This document shows positions 16,504 through 25,095 of a DNA stretch of 33,799 nucleotides, piece by piece; position 1 is the first letter of the stretch; every line of letters begins with the position of its first letter. The notes beneath the pieces are model-generated. The model was not told the origin of the DNA. It worked only from the letters and a program-made list of their open reading frames with translations, and did not search any database. The stretch is from Burkholderiales bacterium (GTDB lineage Bacteria > Pseudomonadota > Gammaproteobacteria > Burkholderiales > Burkholderiaceae_F). Position numbers and translations under genes: made by a program. The stretch lies in contig JADCGX010000136.1 of assembly GCA_020248785.1 (NCBI GenBank), positions 1 through 33,799 on the forward strand, given 5' to 3'.

Positions 16504-17046
16504 TCAGCGCAGCGCCACCACGCCGCAAGCCAGTCGTGGCCCGGAATTGCCTGCGGGTTGTGAGCTGTAGTCGTCCGGATCCCGATGCACCACCACGCTG
16601 CGGCTGGCAACCGAGTTGGGGCCGGCTGTAACAGTCAGCAGATCGGACTCCCAGCGGCAGCTCGCGGCACCCCGGGCGTTAGCGCGCAAGTTCGGCATGT
16701 CGCCGGCATGCCGGTCGGACTTGCCGTGGTGCGCGTGCGGCTTGCCGCCCGGATTAATGAGCCCACCGGCGCTCATGGCGTCCGGCGCGCTGCAGTCTGG
16801 CTTCTCGTGCACATGGAAACCGTGTTCCGCATCGGGCTTCAGGCCGCTGACCTCTGCGGTGACCAGGACCTTCTGTCCGCGCTGCTCGAATTGCGCCTAG
16901 CCACTGGCAGTGTTGCCGGCAGTCGGCTGGAGCTGGGTGCGGGCAATGGGCCCGGCACCTGTGCCACCGTCGAGCATTGCGCAGCCGGCGAGCGCGAACA
17001 CTCCGATTGCGAGGATTGCAGGCATGCGGCCGAATCGCTGGTTCAT
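16504..17046 (-). pseudogene. sodC: Cu/Zn superoxide dismutase with an in-frame amber codon
   Basis: Periplasmic Cu/Zn superoxide dismutase (superoxide to O2 and H2O2), 180 codons. The N-terminus is a lipoprotein-type signal (MNQRFGRMPA, then FALAGC, Cys22). The metal site is intact: GFHVHE (His78, His80), HAHHG, HAGDMPN (His113, Asp116) and His154, plus Cys85 and Cys174 for the usual disulfide. Codon 50, between QPTAGNTASG and AQFEQRGQKVLVTAEV, is TAG (16897-16899). The frame is the same on both sides, so this is one base substitution, not a shift. The ATG at 17044-17046 has GGGAG upstream. Either the gene is freshly inactivated, amber is suppressed, or the base is a sequencing error. Restart downstream would lose the export signal. 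Confidence 0.88.
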
Positions 17047-17298
17047 TGGGTCTCCCTTGGGTTGGTGATCGAGGACGTGCGGTCCGATGCAGCTTCTCTG
17101 GTTGGGCCAATGGCGGTGCAGCCGCTTTCGACCAGGGTGCAAACACTAGTGCAGGCGCGGCGCGCTGGCGACCACCTTTTTGGCGCTGCTGCAAGTTCAC
17201 GGTCTTGGGAGAGTGGTCGTTCGGACGCTGCTCCGGACCTGCCTTCCACAGTTTCGCGGGCAATCCTGGGTCGACCGTTGGCTCAAGAGCATGGTCGG
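17047..17298. other. intergenic stretch, no gene recognised
   Basis: Upstream region of sodC. Frames here are long but show no recognisable protein and no start with a ribosome-binding site. It presumably holds the sodC promoter; together with the structured segment that follows, the gene-free gap to the lipoprotein is about 470 bases. Confidence 0.5.
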
Positions 17299-17375
17299 CG
17301 TGTCCGACAAACCGCCTGACGAGAGCCACGGCAAAAACTGCCGTCAACGCCGTGGCTCTGATCGAGTCGGACGCG
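17299..17375. repeat. nested inverted repeat with alternative pairing
   Basis: AGAGCCACGGC (17322-17332) pairs with GCCGTGGCTCT (17349-17359), and outside it GTCCGAC (17302-17308) pairs with GTCGGAC (17366-17372). A competing local hairpin uses ACGGCA (17328-17333) and TGCCGT (17339-17344) around AAAAC. It lies about 145 bases upstream of the lipoprotein gene. Function unknown; an attenuator-like switch or a mobile-element relic are possibilities. Confidence 0.6.
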
Positions 17376-17518
17376 TGTCAGACACAAAACATCTTGCTCC
17401 ACCGAGATCGATCCGTGTCTTCGCGCCCCGGGACGAAGTGGTCGACCGAGGCGAGTCCCTCATCGCGCGGCCCGCCATCGCTCTCATTTTCAACTCCCCC
17501 GCGAGAGTGGAGTCAAAC

Positions 17519-18097
17519 GTGACCGTGACCAAGATGACGCGCTTTGGCGCGATGGCGGCAGCCCTGTTGGCCCAAGCCTTTCTCTTCGGATGTTCATTCA
17601 ACGCTTACTTGGACAAGCAGGCGCCGGAGATACGCGCGGAGGACATCCGCAGGCCCAGCAATCCGTCACCAGTGCAGTTGAGCGTGGCCGTCTCGGGCGG
17701 AGCCGTTCAGGCAGACGCCGCCGCCGAAGCGCGTCAGATCGTGGAGCCCACGGTCCGATCCTCAGGGTTGTTCTCCGAGGTGTCCTCGCAGCCCGTTGCC
17801 GCAGGTGCTCGCCTGGAGGTATCAATGCAAATCAACGAGGGCGGGGCCGCGCCCCCCGGTGTCGATGCGACCCAGCTGACGGTGGTCTCGGTCAAAACCA
17901 CGCTTCGCTACGGCAGACAGGGTCGTCCGGACGTTCTGGCAAATGCCGATCGAAGCCTCTTTGTCGCAATGGGTGAAGCATCGTCGCCGCGATTGCGTCG
18001 CGCCGCGTCGGTGGATGCGGGGTTCGATGAGCTGATGAAGCGGTCGGTGCTGGCCGCTTTGCAGCAACTCGCCAACGATGCGTCCTTTGCGCGCTAG
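17519..18097 (+). CDS. predicted lipoprotein of unknown function, 192 residues
   Basis: I do not recognise the family. The N-terminus reads as a lipoprotein signal: TKMTRFGAMAAALLAQAFLF then lipobox LFGC. The mature part has the pattern VQLSVAVSGG, then VEPTVRSSGLFSEVSS and GARLEVSMQINEGG. This resembles the generic fold of outer-membrane-associated lipoproteins in which a strand-helix-strand unit is followed by a long helical end (DELMKRSVLAALQQL). The start chosen is GTG at 17519-17521, with GGAG six bases upstream; an ATG at 17534 is possible but poorly placed. The gene converges on the RHH/EF-hand gene 35 bases away. Confidence 0.75.
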   Translation: MTVTKMTRFGAMAAALLAQAFLFGCSFNAYLDKQAPEIRAEDIRRPSNPSPVQLSVAVSGGAVQADAAAEARQIVEPTVRSSGLFSEVSSQPVAAGARLEVSMQINEGGAAPPGVDATQLTVVSVKTTLRYGRQGRPDVLANADRSLFVAMGEASSPRLRRAASVDAGFDELMKRSVLAALQQLANDASFAR

Positions 18098-18132
18098 CCC
18101 CGCCGCTGCCGCGTCAGCCCGCTGGACCGCTG

Positions 18133-18741
18133 TCAGTCACGGGTGAGTTTGTGCGTCGTTCCCTGCGGCAAAGGCTTGATCTCGCTGTAGCCAAGGGTCT
18201 TGCTGCGGTCGATATCGAGAAGATCGAACCACTGCTCAGGCGTACGCGCGGGGGCGGCCAGCGTGACGGCCGCCCCAAACGAAACATCCTGCTTGAACGT
18301 CTTGTCCGACGTGAACAACGTGCGGAACTCGCTGGCCGTCAGGCGACGATCGCTATCCGCATCCGCCTCGAAGATGATGTCGTTGATCAGCCGGTCGTGC
18401 AGGTTGGGCGCCAGGATGACTTCGATGTTTGCTGCCGCGGCGGACACCAAGCCGAGCACGGCGCCGACGGCAAGCCCGGCGGCGACGGCCAGGTTCCCGC
18501 GCCAGCGCGACAGCGCACCGTCGGTGACGCGATCGGCGGGAGGCACGTCAGACCCGTTCGGGCCTTCTGACTCCGGGCTTGCCGAGTCGCTCGGCACGGC
18601 CGCCGCGCGGCCCAGGTCGGTCTCGATCAGTTCGCGGACGACATCCGACATGGAGCGGCCGTCCGCCCGGGCCCGTGCAATCAGCCGCTCCTTGGTTTCT
18701 CGTGCGACGCGAACGTCGATGATTTCCGTTTTCTTTGGCAT
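18133..18741 (-). CDS. ribbon-helix-helix, membrane helix and EF-hand fusion protein
   Basis: A 202-residue protein with an unusual domain order. Residues 5-44 (IIDVRVARETKERLIARA, then GRSMSDVVRELIE) look like a CopG/Arc-type ribbon-helix-helix DNA-binding domain. After a Ser/Pro/Glu-rich linker (45-78), residues 83-105 form one hydrophobic helix rich in Ala, Gly and Val. The C-terminal part has two EF-hand-type loops: DADSDRRLTASE at 127-138 and DIDRSKTLGYSE at 176-187. Both have acidic residues at positions 1, 3 and 12 but lack Gly at position 6. Topology would place the DNA-binding domain in the cytoplasm and the Ca2+-type domain in the periplasm. Function is unknown; a calcium-responsive membrane-bound regulator is speculation. 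Confidence 0.82.
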   Translation of the reverse strand: MPKKTEIIDVRVARETKERLIARARADGRSMSDVVRELIETDLGRAAAVPSDSASPESEGPNGSDVPPADRVTDGALSRWRGNLAVAAGLAVGAVLGLVSAAAANIEVILAPNLHDRLINDIIFEADADSDRRLTASEFRTLFTSDKTFKQDVSFGAAVTLAAPARTPEQWFDLLDIDRSKTLGYSEIKPLPQGTTHKLTRD

Positions 18742-18816
18742 GGATGCTCAACGCGATTTGCCCTGGAACGCGCCAAAGCTTACGTGCAGGGGCGGTGACC
18801 ATTGGCGCATCTGCCG

Positions 18817-18836
18817 AGCATCGTCTGCTCGATGCT
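18817..18836. promoter_or_regulatory. inverted repeat upstream of the RHH/EF-hand gene
   Basis: AGCATCG (18817-18823) and CGATGCT (18830-18836) form a perfect 7-bp inverted repeat with a six-base centre, 76 bases upstream of the gene's start. RHH proteins often bind such sites in their own promoters, so it is a candidate operator. Chance is not excluded. Confidence 0.3.
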
Positions 18837-18956
18837 GCACGACCAATCGCACCGTTGCTCCAACCTGAGGCACTGATGTCAGATGCGTCGTGATCGCCAC
18901 GCAGCGACGGAGGCATCGGTCGCCGTAGTACGGCATCGGCCCGCTCCAAAGCGCGT

Positions 18957-19958
18957 TCACTGCATGGAGCACCCCGGTTCGGCCGGTGCCGTGGTCGGTG
19001 CCAGCGGCGTCGGAATCCGGTAGCCGTACTTCTGCGCGGTGAGTTCGGCCAGGATCGACACTGCGATCTCCGGCGGCGTACGCGCGCCGTTTTTTATGCC
19101 GACCGGTCCATGCAACTTCTCGAGTTGTTCTGGCGTCACGCCAAACTCCACGAGCCTCTCCTTGCGCTTGGCCTGGTTCTTCTGGCTGCCGATGGCACCG
19201 ACATAGAACGCGTCGGACTTCAGTGCCTCCATGAGCGCAAGGTCGTCGAGCTTGGGGTCATGGGTCAGCGCAACGATCGCAGTGTTGGCGTCTGGCGCCA
19301 GCTCGACGACCGTGTCGTCGGGCATCGTACGGACCAGCGTGGTGCCCGGCACCAGCCAGCCGTCCGCGTACTCCTCGCGCGGATCGCAGATGGTCACGTT
19401 GTAGTCGCATGCCAGCGCCATTTGCGCCAGGTAGTGCGTGAGCTGTCCGGCGCCAATGATGAGCAGGCGCAGCCGCGGGCCATGCACGCTGATGAGCTCG
19501 GCGTCCGTGGCGCGCAGCACATCGCGCCCGCTGCCGTCGTCCAGTTGCACCGCGCCGCTGGTCATGTCCAGGCGCCGCACTGTTTGCTTGCCCGCGGTCA
19601 CGCGCTGGAGCAGGGCGGCAATTTGTGACCGCGGGGTGACCGGTTCCAGCACGAGTTCCAGCGTGCCGCCGCACGGCAGGCCGAACTTGAAGGCGTCCTC
19701 GGCGGTCACGCCGTACTTGACGCGCTGCGGCTTGTCGACGGCGAGCGCCTTGGCGCGCACGCGATCGACCAGATCGTCCTCAATGCAACCGCCGGAGACC
19801 GAGCCGACCACCAGCCCGTCGTCGCGGATGACGACCAGCGAGCCGACCGGCCGCGGTGCCGAGCCCCAGGTCCGGACGATCGTCCCCAGCACGGCGCGGC
19901 GGCCCTCGCGCAGCCACTCATCGGCCTTCTTCAGCACCTGTGTATCGACGTTGTCCAT
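18957..19958 (-). CDS. XdhC/CoxF-family molybdenum hydroxylase maturation factor
   Basis: Proteins of this family bind molybdenum cofactor, help its sulfuration and insert it into xanthine-dehydrogenase-type enzymes. The 333-residue product has the N-terminal XdhC domain (VLGTIVRTWGSAPRPVGS; GSVSGGCIEDDLVD) with the conserved Cys. A second cysteine motif, FGLPCGGTLELVLEP, follows. The C-terminal Rossmann-type domain has LLIIGAGQLTHYLAQMA, then YVGAIGSQKNQAKRKERL and GARTPPEIAVSILAE. The ATG is preceded by a strong AAGGAGG. It is divergent from coxS and very probably serves CoxSLM. Family members are variously called XdhC, CoxF or CoxI; I cannot separate these from sequence alone. Confidence 0.93.
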   Translation of the reverse strand: MDNVDTQVLKKADEWLREGRRAVLGTIVRTWGSAPRPVGSLVVIRDDGLVVGSVSGGCIEDDLVDRVRAKALAVDKPQRVKYGVTAEDAFKFGLPCGGTLELVLEPVTPRSQIAALLQRVTAGKQTVRRLDMTSGAVQLDDGSGRDVLRATDAELISVHGPRLRLLIIGAGQLTHYLAQMALACDYNVTICDPREEYADGWLVPGTTLVRTMPDDTVVELAPDANTAIVALTHDPKLDDLALMEALKSDAFYVGAIGSQKNQAKRKERLVEFGVTPEQLEKLHGPVGIKNGARTPPEIAVSILAELTAQKYGYRIPTPLAPTTAPAEPGCSMQ

Positions 19959-20128
19959 GGCGCCTCCTTGGGCACGCGGTGACCGGCTCCAGCGATTCTA
20001 GGCACGCGCCGCGCGGTGCCGGGGCATGCCGCCGCTCACGCGAAGGCGCGGGCGGCAGGGAGGAATTGCGCGTTGCTTGCGTTGTCCAACGGGGTGCGGT
20101 TAATCTGACCCGCTCGCGCATCGAAAGA

Positions 20129-20226
20129 CAAGCGACCGAAGAGCAAGCGACCGAAAAGCAAGCGACCGAAAAGCAAGCGACCTAAAAGCAAGCGACCTAA
20201 AAGCAAGCGACCTAAAAGCAAGCGAC
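20129..20226. repeat. 15-bp tandem repeat array upstream of coxS
   Basis: Units start at 20129, 20144, 20159, 20174, 20189 and 20204, with a partial seventh at 20219. The unit is CAAGCGACCGAAAAG; copies 4-6 have CCT in place of CCG, so the array seems to have grown in blocks. It ends about 28 bases before the coxS ATG, in the divergent xdhC-coxS promoter region. It is not coding in any convincing frame. It could be an iteron-like regulator-binding site or simple slippage. Confidence 0.9.
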
Positions 20227-20254
20227 AAGCGCAACGCTTTCACGAGGAGACACC

Positions 20255-20725
20255 ATGATCGTCCCGCTTACCTTGCGGGTCAACGGCAAGGCCGTCACGG
20301 CCGAGGTTGCGCCCGAGACCCTGCTCGTCAATTTTCTCCGTGACCACCTGCGTCTGACCGGTACCCATGTCGGCTGCGACACGGCGCAGTGCGGCGCCTG
20401 CACAGTCCACGTGAACGGCTGCGCCGTCAAGGCGTGCAACGTGCTCGCCCTGCAGATGGAAGGTCAGGAGGTCACCACCATCGAAGGCATCACGCCGGCC
20501 GAGGGCCTGCACCCGATGCAGGCCGCGTTCAAGGCCTGCCATGGACTGCAGTGCGGCTTCTGCACGCCGGGCATGGTGATGAGCGCCATCGATCTCGTGC
20601 AGCACCACCCGCACCGCACCGAGCGCGAGATCCGCGACGGGCTCGAGGGGAACATCTGCCGCTGCACGGGCTACCAGAACATCGTCAAGGCGGTCGCCGA
20701 AGGCGCCCGCGCGATGGGCAAGTAG
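20255..20725 (+). CDS. coxS: molybdenum hydroxylase [2Fe-2S] small subunit (CoxS-like)
   Basis: Electron-transfer subunit of a xanthine-oxidase-family enzyme. The 156-residue product carries both clusters: the plant-type ferredoxin site (Cys41, Cys46, Cys49, Cys61; [10 protein letters not shown]) and the helical-domain site (Cys100, Cys103, Cys135, Cys137; CGFCTPGM and [11 protein letters not shown]). Length and spacing are those of CoxS. The start ATG has GAGGAGA just upstream. It is the first gene of coxS-coxL-coxM; S-L-M order is typical of form II clusters. The protein is cytoplasmic or membrane-associated in the holoenzyme. Confidence 0.97.
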   Translation: MIVPLTLRVNGKAVTAEVAPETLLVNFLRDHLRLTGTHVGCDTAQCGACTVHVNGCAVKACNVLALQMEGQEVTTIEGITPAEGLHPMQAAFKACHGLQCGFCTPGMVMSAIDLVQHHPHRTEREIRDGLEGNICRCTGYQNIVKAVAEGARAMGK

Positions 20726-20871
20726 GAACGCGCGCGCTTCGTCGACGTCCGGCGCGCCAGCGGCGGACCTGACTTTGCGGGCGCGGGGCCGTTCCGAGGC
20801 CCGCGAAGCAGATCAGACTCGACGAGATGCACTTGCGACGCACAAGCGTCGCGTACACCGAGGAGACAAGG

Positions 20872-23235
20872 ATGAACGATCCAACACCCGGCTTCATAGG
20901 CAAGTCCGTCGAGCGGAAAGAGGACTACCGCTTCCTGACCGGCAACGGGCAGTACACCGACGACATCACGCAGCCGAATCAGAGTTACGCCTGCTTTCTG
21001 CGCAGCCCGCATGCCCACGCGAAGATCCGCGGCATCGACACGGCCAAGGCGCTCAAGGCGCCGGGCGTGCTGGCGATCTACACCGGCAAGGACTTCGAGA
21101 ATGTCGGTGGCCTGCCCTGCGGCTGGCTCATCAACAACCTCGACGGCAGCCCGATGAAGGAGCCCAAGCACGCGGTGCTGGCGCTCGACAAGGTGCGCTA
21201 CGTGGGCGACCACGTGGCGCTCGTGGTGGCCGACACGCTGCACGCCGCCAAGGATGCGGCCAACCTGATCGACGTCGACTACGAGATCCTGCCTGCCGTT
21301 GCCGACACGGCGACCGCCGACAAGGCGAAGGAAGCGGTGCACGACATCGCGCCGGGCAACGTTTGTTACGTGTGGGGCTGTGGCGACAAGGCGGCCACGG
21401 ACGCGGCATTCGCCAAGGCCGCGCATGTGACGACGCTCGACATCGTCAACAACCGGCTGGTGCCCAACGCGCTGGAGCCGCGTGCGGCCAACGCGGTGTA
21501 CAGCCGGGCCGACGACTCGTACACGCTCTATGTCTCCAACCAGAACCCGCACGTCGAGCGGCTGCTCATGACCGCATTCGTGCTCGGGCTGCCAGAGCAC
21601 AAGGTGCGTGTGGTGGCGCCGGACGTCGGTGGCGGCTTCGGCTCCAAGATCTACCTGTATGCCGAAGAGACCGCGCTGGTGTGGGCGAGCCGCAAGGTAG
21701 GCCGCCCGATCAAGTGGACCGCCGAGCGCAGCGAGTCGTTCCTGTCAGACGCGCACGGGCGTGACCACGTGACCAAGGCCGAGCTTGCGCTGGATGCGGA
21801 CGGCAAGTTCCTGGCGCTGCGCGTGCACACCACCGCGAACATGGGCGCGTATCTCTCGACGTTCGCCTCGTGCATCCCGACGATCCTGTACGCCACGCTG
21901 CTGGCGGGCCAGTACGCGACGCCGGCGATCTACTGCGAGGTCAAGGCGGTGTTCACCAACACCGCGCCGGTGGATGCCTATCGCGGTGCGGGCCGGCCCG
22001 AGGCGACCTATGTCGTCGAGCGCATCGTCGAGACCGCGGCGCGCGAGATGAAGCTCGACCCGGCCGAAATCCGCCGTCGCAACTTCATCAAGACCTTCCC
22101 CTACGCCACGCCGGTGGGGCTCACCTACGACACCGGTGACTACGACGCCACGCTCACCCGCGCGCAGCAACTGGCCGACGTGGCGGGCTTCGCCAGGCGC
22201 AAGGAGGACAGCGCCAAGAAGGGGCTGCTGCGGGGTCTCGGCTACGCCTGCTACATCGAGGCCTGCGGTCTGGCGCCCTCGAATATCGCCGGCGCGCTCG
22301 GCGCGCGGGCGGGCCTGTTCGAGGCCGGCGAGGTGCGCGTGCATCCAACCGGCAAGGTCACCGTGTTCACCGGCTCGCACTCGCATGGGCAGGGCCATGA
22401 GACGACCTTCGCGCAGGTGGTGGCCGACAAGCTTGGCATCGGCATCGACGACGTCGACATACAGCATGGCGACACGGGCAAGGTCGTCTTTGGCATGGGC
22501 ACCTACGGCAGTCGCTCGCTGGCGGTGGGCGGCACCGCGATCGTGAAGGCGACCGACAAGATCATCGCCAAGGGCAAGAAGATCGCCGCACACCTGCTGG
22601 AGGCGTCCGACGCCGACATCGAGTTTTCCAACGGCGAGTTCAAGGTGGCGGGTACGGACCGCAAGAAGACCTTCGCCGAGGTGGCGCTGACCGCCTACGT
22701 GCCGCACAACTATCCGCTCGACAAGCTCGAGCCGGGCCTGAACGAGAACGCGTTCTACGACCCCACCAACTTCACCTACCCGGCGGGCTCGTACGTGTGC
22801 GAGGTCGAGATCGACCCGGCCACCGGCGTCACGCGCATCGACCGCTTCACCGCGGTGGATGACTTTGGCAACGTCGTCAATCCGATGATCGTCGAGGGCC
22901 AGGTGCACGGCGGACTGGCGCAGGGCATCGGCCAGGCGCTGCTCGAAGGTTGCCAGTACAACGAGGACGGCCAGCTCGTGACCGGCACGCTGATGGACTA
23001 CGCCACGCCGCGCGCCGACGATCTGCCGACGTTCGTCGTCGAGACGGCCAAGGGCACGCCGTGCACGCACAACCCGCTCGGCGTCAAGGGCTGCGGCGAG
23101 GCGGGTGCGATCGGCTCGCCCGCGGCCGTCATCAACGCGATCACCGACGCGGTCTGGCACCTGGGCATCCAGGACGTTCCAATGCCGGCTACGCCGCACA
23201 CGGTGTGGAAAACGCTGAAGTCCGCCAGACACTGA
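20872..23235 (+). CDS. coxL: form II molybdenum hydroxylase large subunit (CoxL-like)
   Basis: Molybdenum cofactor-binding catalytic subunit, 787 residues. Hallmarks are [15 protein letters not shown] for cofactor binding, the active-site loop AYRGAGR at 369-375 and [14 protein letters not shown] with catalytic Glu743. True CO dehydrogenases (form I) have AYxCSFR in the loop; AYRGAGR is form II, whose substrates are mostly unknown and may be aldehydes, purines or other carbon compounds. CO oxidation should therefore not be assumed. The frame is open from 20827, but the ATG at 20872 follows AGGAG at good distance and gives the family start ([20 protein letters not shown]). A REP-like pair separates it from coxM. 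Confidence 0.95.
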   Translation: MNDPTPGFIGKSVERKEDYRFLTGNGQYTDDITQPNQSYACFLRSPHAHAKIRGIDTAKALKAPGVLAIYTGKDFENVGGLPCGWLINNLDGSPMKEPKHAVLALDKVRYVGDHVALVVADTLHAAKDAANLIDVDYEILPAVADTATADKAKEAVHDIAPGNVCYVWGCGDKAATDAAFAKAAHVTTLDIVNNRLVPNALEPRAANAVYSRADDSYTLYVSNQNPHVERLLMTAFVLGLPEHKVRVVAPDVGGGFGSKIYLYAEETALVWASRKVGRPIKWTAERSESFLSDAHGRDHVTKAELALDADGKFLALRVHTTANMGAYLSTFASCIPTILYATLLAGQYATPAIYCEVKAVFTNTAPVDAYRGAGRPEATYVVERIVETAAREMKLDPAEIRRRNFIKTFPYATPVGLTYDTGDYDATLTRAQQLADVAGFARRKEDSAKKGLLRGLGYACYIEACGLAPSNIAGALGARAGLFEAGEVRVHPTGKVTVFTGSHSHGQGHETTFAQVVADKLGIGIDDVDIQHGDTGKVVFGMGTYGSRSLAVGGTAIVKATDKIIAKGKKIAAHLLEASDADIEFSNGEFKVAGTDRKKTFAEVALTAYVPHNYPLDKLEPGLNENAFYDPTNFTYPAGSYVCEVEIDPATGVTRIDRFTAVDDFGNVVNPMIVEGQVHGGLAQGIGQALLEGCQYNEDGQLVTGTLMDYATPRADDLPTFVVETAKGTPCTHNPLGVKGCGEAGAIGSPAAVINAITDAVWHLGIQDVPMPATPHTVWKTLKSARH

Positions 23236-23242
23236 AGCGCAC

Positions 23243-23313
23243 GTCGCCCCGGCGCAGGCCGGGACCACTTGCGCAACCGCTGGAACCTGGGCCCCGGCCT
23301 GCGTCGGGGCGAC
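23243..23313. repeat. inverted pair of REP-like palindromes between coxL and coxM
   Basis: GTCGCCCCGGCGCAGGCCGG (from 23243) and its near-perfect reverse complement (23291-23313) flank about 27 bases. Each half is itself a GC-rich palindrome (CCCGGC and GCCGGG), and together the halves can form one long hairpin. A third related copy is at 27961-27982. This is the layout of a BIME, which can trim or stabilise operon mRNA. Confidence 0.8.
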
Positions 23314-23336
23314 AAAGCAAGAACGGGAGATCACAA

Positions 23337-24131
23337 GTGCATCACACCCACTATCACCGCCCGACGACGGTCGCCGACGTCGTGAAGCAACTGAGCCAGC
23401 ACGGCGATGACAAGATCATCGCCGGCGGGCAGTCGATCCTGCCGTCAATGCGCCTGGGCCTGACCAGCATCGAGGGCTTCATCGACCTGAACGGCATCGC
23501 GGAGCTCAAGGGCATCAAGGCCGACGGCAGCGGCGTGCGTATCGGCGCCATGACCACGCACGCCGAGGTTGCCGCCGGCAAGGACGTCCAGGCCAAGGCG
23601 CCGGCGATCGCCTGCCTGGCGGCCGGCATCGGCGACCGGCAGGTGCGCAACCGCGGCACCATCGGCGGCTCGCTCGCCAACAGCGATCCCGCCGCCTGCT
23701 ACCCAGCGGGCGCGCTGGGCATGGGCGCGACCATCCACACAAACACGCGCAGCATTGCCGCCGACGAGTTCTTCAAGGGCCTGTTCGAAACGGCGCTGAA
23801 GCCGGGCGAGATCATCACCGCCGTCACGTTCCCGGCAGTGGAGAAGGCGGCGTACATCAAGTTCAAGCAGCCGGCGTCGCGCTTCGCGATCGTGGGTGTA
23901 TTCGTTGCCAAGACCGCCAGCGGTGCTCGTGTCGCGGTCACCGGCGCTGGTGCCCATGCTTTCCGCGTCAAGGCGCTGGAGGACCGGCTCAATGCCAAGT
24001 GGGCGCCGGAGAGCTGCGACGGCGTGACGATCCCCGCCGATGGCCTGAACAGCGACCTGCACGGCAGCGCCGAGTACCGCGCGCACCTGATTCCAGTGCT
24101 CGCCAAGCGCGCCGTGGCTGCGGCCGCCTAG
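23337..24131 (+). CDS. coxM: molybdenum hydroxylase FAD-binding subunit (CoxM-like)
   Basis: FAD subunit that passes electrons from the Fe-S clusters to the acceptor. The 264-residue product has both FAD motifs: AGGQSILPSMRL (29-40) and TIGGSLANSDPAA (108-120). The CO-dehydrogenase-flavoprotein C-terminal domain follows (VTGAGAHAFRVKALEDRL). The start is GTG at 23337-23339, with GGGAGA six bases upstream; the open frame upstream runs through the REP-like repeats and is not protein-like. It is slightly short, but both domains are complete. It is the third gene of the S-L-M set. Confidence 0.95.
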   Translation: MHHTHYHRPTTVADVVKQLSQHGDDKIIAGGQSILPSMRLGLTSIEGFIDLNGIAELKGIKADGSGVRIGAMTTHAEVAAGKDVQAKAPAIACLAAGIGDRQVRNRGTIGGSLANSDPAACYPAGALGMGATIHTNTRSIAADEFFKGLFETALKPGEIITAVTFPAVEKAAYIKFKQPASRFAIVGVFVAKTASGARVAVTGAGAHAFRVKALEDRLNAKWAPESCDGVTIPADGLNSDLHGSAEYRAHLIPVLAKRAVAAAA

Positions 24132-24196
24132 CGGGGTCGGGATTTCGGCGCCGTCATCCGCGATGGATGGAGTCCTCTTTCCTGTAGGAACTTGCG

Positions 24197-24661
24197 TTGG
24201 CAGTTGCCTCGAAACCCGCTGGCAATCACACGGTCACACCGTACCTCACGGTGCGTGACGCGGTCGCCGCCGCGCAGTTCCACGATCGCGCCTTCGGCGC
24301 CGAGTTGGCGATGAAGGTGACCATGCTCGACGGCAGCCGTGCGCTCGCCGAGAGCATGATCGGCGACACCCACATCATGATGGCCGAGGAGAACCCGCAG
24401 TGGGGCAACCCGAGCCCGCAGGCCCTGGGCGGCTCGCCGGTGTCGTTCATCATCTACGTGCCGGACGTTGATGCGGCGTTCAAGCGGGCGCTGGATGCTG
24501 GCTGCACCGAGGTGCGGCCCGTGGAGAACCAGTTCTACGGCGACCGCACCGGGACGCTGAAGGACCCGTTCGGCTTCCAGTGGTCCATTGGCACGCGCAT
24601 CGAGGAAGTCAGTGAGGCCGAGGGCCAGCGCCGCATGGAGGCGATGTTCGCCAAGGGCTGA
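24197..24661 (+). CDS. VOC-family (glyoxalase/PhnB-like) protein
   Basis: A 154-residue vicinal-oxygen-chelate fold protein. Blocks such as TPYLTVRDAVAAAQFHDRAF, MIGDTHIMMAEE, VSFIIYVPDVDAAFKRALDAG and LKDPFGFQWSIGT match the PhnB/YdcG-like branch. Its members are often annotated as glyoxalase-like, but their reactions are mostly unknown. No ATG fits the N-terminus; TTG at 24197 follows AGGAA by six bases and gives a full domain. It lies downstream of coxM on the same strand and two bases before a second VOC gene, so it may belong to the cox operon. Whether it acts with the hydroxylase is not known. Confidence 0.88.
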   Translation: MAVASKPAGNHTVTPYLTVRDAVAAAQFHDRAFGAELAMKVTMLDGSRALAESMIGDTHIMMAEENPQWGNPSPQALGGSPVSFIIYVPDVDAAFKRALDAGCTEVRPVENQFYGDRTGTLKDPFGFQWSIGTRIEEVSEAEGQRRMEAMFAKG

Positions 24662-24663
24662 GC

Positions 24664-25090
24664 ATGCAGACCCACAGAATCCACCGCGGTCGCCTGATCG
24701 ACCATGTGCACCTGATCGCGCGGGATATCGAGAAGACCAAGCGCTTTTTTGCCGCAGTGCTTGCTGCACTCGGACGCAAGATCGAGGGCGAGGGCGAGGG
24801 CGATGGCTACTTCTGGTCCGACGAGCTCTTCGTGAGCCTGGCCGACCAGCACACGCGCGGTGCGACATGCGTGCATCTTGCATTTCAGGCGGCCGATCGC
24901 GATGCCGTGCATCGTTTCCACGCCGCGGCACTCGCTGCGGGTGACACCGACAACGGTCCACCGGGCCTGCGGCTCTATCACCCCGACTGCCACGGCGCCT
25001 TCGTCATTGACCCCCGATGGCAACAACATCGAGGCCGTCTTTCACGGGCCGCACACGCGCTCGGCCGACGCGGTGGTGATTAGCTTCTGA
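24664..25090 (+). pseudogene. VOC-family protein gene with a frameshift in a C run
   Basis: A second VOC protein, about 141 residues when restored. The first part (GRLIDHVHLIARDIEKTKRF, then FAAVLAALGRK and the strand YFWSDELFVSLADQH) runs normally to GAFVIDP. There CCCCC (25011-25015) shifts the frame: the original frame goes on as RWQQHRGRLS and stops at 25083. The +1 frame gives the expected family ending DGNNIEAVFHGPHTRS and a stop at 25090. One extra C explains everything. It may be a real mutation or a homopolymer error. The gene starts two bases after the first VOC gene and converges on the cupin gene. Confidence 0.85.
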
Positions 25091-25095
25091 CCGCG

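Noticed and set aside
21745..23334. 529-codon open frame opposite coxL
   Set aside because: Antisense shadow (Asp/Val/Arg-rich) of a conserved enzyme gene; no domain and no ribosome-binding site.
20872..24131. Calling the CoxSLM enzyme an aerobic CO dehydrogenase
   Set aside because: The active-site loop is AYRGAGR (form II), not AYxCSFR (form I), and gene order is S-L-M.
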